Source: Methanoculleus sp. | GTDB lineage: Archaea > Halobacteriota > Methanomicrobia > Methanomicrobiales > Methanoculleaceae | Direction of reading: 5' to 3' | DNA length: 8,933 nt | Assembly (NCBI GenBank): GCA_023230425.1 | Contig: JALNXI010000077.1 | Span: forward strand, 1-8,933 | Program-made: the position numbers and the translations under genes | The notes under the pieces: generated by a model | The model's database searches: none | What the model was told of the DNA's origin: nothing | What the model saw: only the letters and a program-made list of their open reading frames with translations | Shown here: piece by piece, positions 5,250 through 8,933 of the stretch | How the letters are laid out: the number at the start of each line of letters is the position of its first letter | Position numbering within the stretch: the stretch's first letter is position 1

Positions 5250-6026
5250 GTGGGCCACGACGAAGAGCACGAGCGGTTCGACCGCGATATCGAGGCGATG
5301 GGCGTCCGGGTAAAGGATGCCAACCTGATGAAGGTACGGGCCGACGTCTTCGACGAGGTCACCCTCATAGCGCTCTACAAACTCGTCCACAAAAAACTGA
5401 TCTCGGTCATCGGCGGGCCGATCAGCACCGGAAAAGAGGCGAACGTCTTTTACGGTGAGCACGACGGGCGGGGGATTGCGATCAAGATCTACCGTATCCA
5501 GACGGCGAACTTCAAGGCGATGACCGAGTACCTGGCGGGAGACCGCCGGTTCTCGAGTGTCCGGGGGTCGCGCAAGGGCATCATCTTCGCCTGGACGAAG
5601 AAGGAGTACAGCAACCTTGCGCGGGCGCACGACGTGGGGATCCCGGTCCCCGAACCCCTGGCGTTCGACCGCAACATCCTCCTGATGGAGTTCCTCGGCG
5701 AGGGAGAAACACCGTATCCCCAGCTCCGCAACGCCGAGATCGAGGACTACGGAGCGGTATACCGGCAGATCCTCGACTACGTGGAACGGCTCTACCGGGA
5801 GGCGCGCCTGGTCCATGCTGACCTCTCCGAATACAATATCCTCTATCACGAGAAACCATACCTGATCGATATGGGGCAGGCGGTCACCCCGGATCACCCG
5901 CGGGCGCCCGTGTTTCTGATCCGGGATATCAAGAACCTCAACAGATATTTCTCCCGCTACTGTGATGTGCCGGACGAGGAAGAGGTCCTCAGAGCGATCG
6001 CCGGCACCGGACACCGGGAGCCCTGA
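5250..6026 (+). CDS. rio1: RIO1-type serine protein kinase/ATPase
   Basis: This 258-residue atypical protein kinase/ATPase acts in late maturation of the small ribosomal subunit. The N-terminal helical region (about 1-45) is followed by the RIO ATP-binding loop STGKEANVFYG (59-69) and the ATP-binding lysine in IAIKIY (K79). The catalytic loop is VHADLSEYN (188-196) with D191 and N196. The metal-binding IDMGQAV has D207, where in RIO family enzymes this aspartate becomes phosphorylated during the cycle. STGKEA and DMGQAV are typical of RIO1 and not RIO2, and there is no RIO2-type winged helix at the N-terminus. The start is GTG 5250, supported by a Shine-Dalgarno 5 nt before it; ATG 5298-5300 is an alternative that would remove about 16 residues. 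The KH-domain gene follows after 22 nt, a pairing common in archaea. Confidence 0.95.
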   Translation: MGHDEEHERFDRDIEAMGVRVKDANLMKVRADVFDEVTLIALYKLVHKKLISVIGGPISTGKEANVFYGEHDGRGIAIKIYRIQTANFKAMTEYLAGDRRFSSVRGSRKGIIFAWTKKEYSNLARAHDVGIPVPEPLAFDRNILLMEFLGEGETPYPQLRNAEIEDYGAVYRQILDYVERLYREARLVHADLSEYNILYHEKPYLIDMGQAVTPDHPRAPVFLIRDIKNLNRYFSRYCDVPDEEEVLRAIAGTGHREP

Positions 6027-6048
6027 ACACCGGGAGAAGGGATGAATC

Positions 6049-6591
6049 ATGACCACACAGGAGATGAAAGTTTCAACAGCCAGGATCGGTGTACTCATCG
6101 GCAAGAGCGGGTCCACAAAACGCGAGATCGAAGAGAAGACCGGGATAACCCTCTGGATCGACAGCGAGGAGGGGTTGGTGACGCTCGAGGGGGAGGACCC
6201 CATCGCCGTCATGACGGCGACAAGCGTCGTCCAGGCGATCAACCGTGGGTTCTCGCCGGAGCGTGCGTTCCGGCTTCTCGAGGACGAGGATATGATGCTT
6301 GATGTCATCGATCTTGCCGACCTCTCGGAGACTGCCCGGCAGCTCGAGCGGCTCCGGGGCCGGATCATAGGCAAGGCGGGGACGTCCCGCGCCCAGATCG
6401 AGAATATGACCAGCACGGAGATATCAGTCCACGGGAAGACCGTTGCAATCATAGGCCTCCCGGAGCAGGCTGAGACCGCGAGGAAAGCGGTGGAGATGCT
6501 GCTCCAGGGCGTGCCCCACGAGAACGTCTACGGGTACCTCGACCGGAAGAAGAAGGAAGCCAAACAGTCGATGCTGGAGTACTACTCCTGA
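6049..6591 (+). CDS. Double-KH RNA-binding protein, Dim2/Pno1-like
   Basis: This is a 180-residue RNA-binding protein with two KH domains. KH1 carries the GXXG loop GKSG (18-21) in IGVLIGKSGSTKREIE, with VTLEGEDPIAVMTATSVVQA completing the domain. KH2 carries GKAG (108-111) in GRIIGKAGTSRAQIE, with TEISVHGKTVAIIG after it. The linker region FSPERAFRLLEDEDMMLDVID is characteristic of archaeal homologues of Dim2/Pno1. In Eukarya that protein escorts Nob1 and binds near the 3' end of pre-18S rRNA; archaeal Dim2 homologues are thought to do the same for 16S. The lysine-rich C-terminus (RKKKEAKQSMLEYY) may contact RNA. ATG 6049 has a purine-rich region GGGAGAAGGG upstream; ATG 6042 is out of frame. 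It directly follows rio1, which fits a joint role in 16S 3'-end maturation and kinase-driven release. Confidence 0.92.
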   Translation: MTTQEMKVSTARIGVLIGKSGSTKREIEEKTGITLWIDSEEGLVTLEGEDPIAVMTATSVVQAINRGFSPERAFRLLEDEDMMLDVIDLADLSETARQLERLRGRIIGKAGTSRAQIENMTSTEISVHGKTVAIIGLPEQAETARKAVEMLLQGVPHENVYGYLDRKKKEAKQSMLEYYS

Positions 6592-6671
6592 TACGGCGGG
6601 CGAACCGATCCTGCCCATGGCCATAACAAAATGCACGATATGTGGTTTGCAGTGGAAATGAAGGGGTATAC

Positions 6672-8810
6672 ATGGAGATAGACGGCCTGCCGATCCCGCC
6701 GGATCTCGTGGCCGGCTACGCTCGATGCGGGATCACGGAACTCTACCCGCCGCAGGCAGCCTGCGTCGAAGCGGGGCTTTTCTCGGGGAAGAACCTCCTC
6801 ATCGCCATCCCAACAGCGAGCGGCAAGACCCTGGTCGCAGAGATGGCGATGCACCACCAGGCGGGGAGGGGCGGCAAGTGCCTCTATATCGTCCCCCTGC
6901 GGGCGCTCGCGAGCGAGAAGTTCGATGAGTTCTCGGGGAAAGGCCTCCGCGTCGGTATCGCCACCGGCGACTTCGACCGGCGGGACGACTACCTGGGGAG
7001 AAACGATATCATCGTGGCGACGAGCGAGAAGGTGGACTCGCTCCTGCGGAACCGGACGCCGTGGCTTGCAGAGATCACCCTGCTGGTCCTCGACGAGGCC
7101 CATCTCATCGATGACCCCTCCCGGGGTGCGACACTCGAGATGCTGATAGCAAAACTCCGGCACAAAAACCCGGATATGCAGATCATCGCCCTCTCCGCCA
7201 CTATTGGGAACCCCCGGGACCTGGCCGGGTGGCTGGATGCCGAACTCGTCGAGAGTGACTGGCGGCCGGTCGACCTCCGGGAAGGGGTCTTCTTCCAGGA
7301 CGGCATCCGGTTTGCCGACAGCACCCGGGAGGTTGAACGCCGGAGCAAGTACGAGGACCTGGACCTCGTCCTCGACACGGTGGCGGAGGGGGGACAGTGC
7401 CTGGTCTTCGTCAGTTCCCGCAAAAACGCCGAGGCGTTTGCAAAACGCGCGGCGTCCGGGCTGAAGATTGCAAACCCGACACTCGCGGGCTACGCCGATA
7501 AGATACGCTCGAACGCCGCGACCGATATGGGGAGGATGCTCGCCGCCTGCGTGGCGCAGGGGGCGGCGTTCCACCACGCGGGACTCGCGCGGGAGGAGCG
7601 CCGGATCGTCGAGCAGGGGTTCCGGGAGGGACAGATCAAGGCGATCGCCTCGACCCCGACGCTCGCGGCCGGCCTGAACCTCCCCGCCCGGCGGGTGATC
7701 GTCCGCGACTACCTCCGGTTCAACGCCGGGGAAGGAATGGTCCCGATACCGGTCCGCGAGTACCGGCAGATGGCCGGGCGGGCCGGGCGGCCGCACCTCG
7801 ACCCTTACGGCGAAGCGGTCCTGATAGCAAAGTCTGAGGAGATGGTCGATGAACTCTTCGACTGCTACATCGGGGCGCCCGCCGAGGACGTCCGGAGCCG
7901 GTGCGCGAACGAGGCGGTCCTCTGCACCCACATCCTCTCGCTCATTGCGACCAACTTCGCCCGCGAGACGGACGAGGTGCTCGGGTTCATGGACGGAACG
8001 TTCTACGCTCACCAGGGCGAGAGCCCGCTCGCGCTCTCGCGGGCGGTCCACCGGGTGCTCGAGTTCCTGCGGGATGCGGAGATGATCTCCGAGGTGGGGG
8101 AGTGGCTCGAGGCCACCGAGTACGGGTCGCTCGTCTCCCGGCTCTACATCGACCCCCGGAGCGCTGAGGTGATCGTGACGGCGATGGCCAGGCAGAAGAA
8201 GTACACTGATATCGGCCTCCTGCACCTCCTCTGCTCCACACCGGATATGCTGACGCTCTATGTCAGGAGGGACGACATGTACATCCTCGACCGGTTCCTC
8301 GCCGACCACCGGGACGACCTCTGGATGGAGATCCCCTGGGATGCGGGCGAGGGGTTCGACCGGAGTCTCAAGACAGCGCTCCTCCTCGCCGACTGGGCGG
8401 ATGAGGTCGGTGAAGACGTTATATGCGAGCGCTACAGCGTCGGCCCGGGCGACATCTATGGAATGGTGGAGAGCGTCGCCTGGCTGGTCCACGCGAGCCG
8501 GCAACTCGCCGGGCTCTTTGCCCCGCACCTCGCGGGCCCGATCGAGGAGATGGAGCTCCGGACCAAACATGGTATCAAGAAGGAACTCCTGCCCCTCATC
8601 AGGCTCCGCGGAATAGGGCGGGTCCGGGCCCGCCGGCTCTTCAACAACAACCTCGGGTCGATCGAGGCGCTCCGCGCGGCCGGACCGGAGAAGGTCGGGA
8701 AGGTTCTCGGGCAGGGGATCGCCGCCAGGATATTCGAACAACTCGAAGGCGCGCGGGACGAGGTCGGGGAGCTCGCCGAGGAGCAGGCGACCCTCTCCCG
8801 ATTCGGGTGA
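6672..8810 (+). CDS. hel308: ATP-dependent DNA helicase Hel308
   Basis: This 712-residue superfamily 2 helicase unwinds lagging strands at stalled forks with 3'-5' polarity. Two RecA-like domains carry the Q-motif region [15 protein letters not shown], Walker [14 protein letters not shown] (K52), DEAH box LVLDEAHLI (141-144), motif [11 protein letters not shown], and motif [11 protein letters not shown] (365-373). The [27 protein letters not shown] and RDYLRF segments are typical of the Ski2-like group. Winged-helix and ratchet domains follow (about 400-630). A C-terminal helix-hairpin-helix contains [15 protein letters not shown], which resembles the arginine-rich RAR motif reported in this family. 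Length agrees with other Hel308 proteins. ATG 6672 is chosen over GTG 6642 because the family begins with a short lead-in to PIPP; a weak GGGGT precedes it. An 80-nt gap after the KH gene contains a possible TATA (CGATATGT, about 6636), so it may have its own promoter. Confidence 0.96.
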   Translation: MEIDGLPIPPDLVAGYARCGITELYPPQAACVEAGLFSGKNLLIAIPTASGKTLVAEMAMHHQAGRGGKCLYIVPLRALASEKFDEFSGKGLRVGIATGDFDRRDDYLGRNDIIVATSEKVDSLLRNRTPWLAEITLLVLDEAHLIDDPSRGATLEMLIAKLRHKNPDMQIIALSATIGNPRDLAGWLDAELVESDWRPVDLREGVFFQDGIRFADSTREVERRSKYEDLDLVLDTVAEGGQCLVFVSSRKNAEAFAKRAASGLKIANPTLAGYADKIRSNAATDMGRMLAACVAQGAAFHHAGLAREERRIVEQGFREGQIKAIASTPTLAAGLNLPARRVIVRDYLRFNAGEGMVPIPVREYRQMAGRAGRPHLDPYGEAVLIAKSEEMVDELFDCYIGAPAEDVRSRCANEAVLCTHILSLIATNFARETDEVLGFMDGTFYAHQGESPLALSRAVHRVLEFLRDAEMISEVGEWLEATEYGSLVSRLYIDPRSAEVIVTAMARQKKYTDIGLLHLLCSTPDMLTLYVRRDDMYILDRFLADHRDDLWMEIPWDAGEGFDRSLKTALLLADWADEVGEDVICERYSVGPGDIYGMVESVAWLVHASRQLAGLFAPHLAGPIEEMELRTKHGIKKELLPLIRLRGIGRVRARRLFNNNLGSIEALRAAGPEKVGKVLGQGIAARIFEQLEGARDEVGELAEEQATLSRFG
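8806..8810 (+). promoter_or_regulatory. GGTGA Shine-Dalgarno overlapping the hel308 stop
   Basis: GGTGA is complementary to the archaeal 16S anti-Shine-Dalgarno. It includes the hel308 TGA and ends 7 nt before the ATG of the following gene. The arrangement repeats that of tyrS-rio1 and suggests translational coupling. Confidence 0.5.
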
Positions 8811-8817
8811 GCAAAAA

Positions 8818-8933
8818 ATGGCAGAAGCAGCGTGCGATATCTATCCGGCGATCTTTACGGTCGATGAGAACGTCGTTTTCCTCCGGAAGGTCCGCCGGAT
8901 CGCGGGCATTTGCGGGACCCATATCATCCTCTT
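8818..8933 (+). CDS. Cgi121-like KEOPS complex subunit, N-terminal fragment
   Basis: Only the first 38 codons lie in the window, and the reading frame is open to the end. The visible sequence opens MAEAACDIYPAIFTVDENVV and continues FLRKVRRIAGICGTHIIL. The pattern resembles the start of the Cgi121 family, where a strand and a helix of the form xFLxxLrxIaxxhGtxI precede a conserved Ala/Asp-rich segment that is outside the window here. Cgi121 is a small subunit of KEOPS (with Bud32, Kae1 and Pcc1), which makes the t6A modification of tRNAs reading ANN codons. In several euryarchaeal genomes, as I recall, it lies directly next to hel308, and this context raises the likelihood. The ATG is 7 nt after the hel308 stop, with an overlapping GGTGA. 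Confidence is limited by the short visible length. Confidence 0.6.
   Translation, partial: MAEAACDIYPAIFTVDENVVFLRKVRRIAGICGTHIIL

Noticed and set aside
5208..6452. 414-codon open frame antisense to rio1 and the KH gene
   Set aside because: It spans two well-defined plus-strand genes and has no recognisable motif.
6642..6671. Upstream GTG start for hel308
   Set aside because: The ten added residues are not typical of the family, and ATG 6672 fits the usual N-terminus.
6582..8741. Very long (719-codon) open frame antisense to hel308
   Set aside because: It is the shadow of a GC-rich gene: hel308 has all helicase motifs in the plus frame, while the antisense product is low-complexity, rich in Pro, Arg and Glu, and lacks recognisable domains.

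Overview
The window is high-GC archaeal DNA. It most resembles a methanogen of the order Methanomicrobiales (Methanoculleus-like). The genes point to Archaea: an archaeal-type glyceraldehyde-3-phosphate dehydrogenase, a short tyrosyl-tRNA synthetase of the Methanocaldococcus jannaschii type, a RIO1 kinase, a Dim2-like double-KH protein, a Hel308 helicase, and the start of a Cgi121-like KEOPS subunit. Several genes also have a TATA-like box about 27-30 nt before the ATG with no Shine-Dalgarno site, as expected for leaderless archaeal transcripts. The genus is an inference from gene content and composition; no search was run.

Layout. Positions 1-1770 are accessory in character. A minus-strand TM2-like membrane protein (412-864) runs into a stop, and strongly coding sequence continues in another frame (74-412), which looks like a frameshifted gene. 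Divergent from it is a small DUF5661-like protein (924-1205), then a small unrecognised protein (1366-1575) with a poly-T/hairpin after it. Positions 1770-2932 hold two tandem, overlapping minus-strand GNAT acetyltransferases of the RimJ/RimL type. Their 3' halves are nearly 90% identical in DNA while their 5' halves have diverged. A 281-bp divergent promoter region (2933-3213), containing a perfect 12-bp palindrome, separates them from the next block.

Positions 3214-8933 are a plus-strand housekeeping block: gap, tyrS, rio1, KH/Dim2-like, hel308 and a truncated cgi121-like gene. tyrS, rio1 and the KH gene are tightly packed and form a tRNA-charging and small-subunit-biogenesis group. RIO1 and Dim2/Pno1 act together in late 16S/18S rRNA maturation in Eukarya and, by homology, in Archaea. 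hel308 and cgi121 form a second tight pair linking replication-fork repair with the t6A/KEOPS complex. Within these pairs (tyrS-rio1 and hel308-cgi121) the downstream gene's Shine-Dalgarno sequence overlaps the upstream stop codon, which suggests translational coupling.

No rRNA, tRNA, CRISPR array, insertion sequence or clear defence system is visible. The most interesting points are the apparent frameshift in the TM2-like gene, the mosaic acetyltransferase duplication and the palindrome upstream of gap. I did not find a convincing new biological system.
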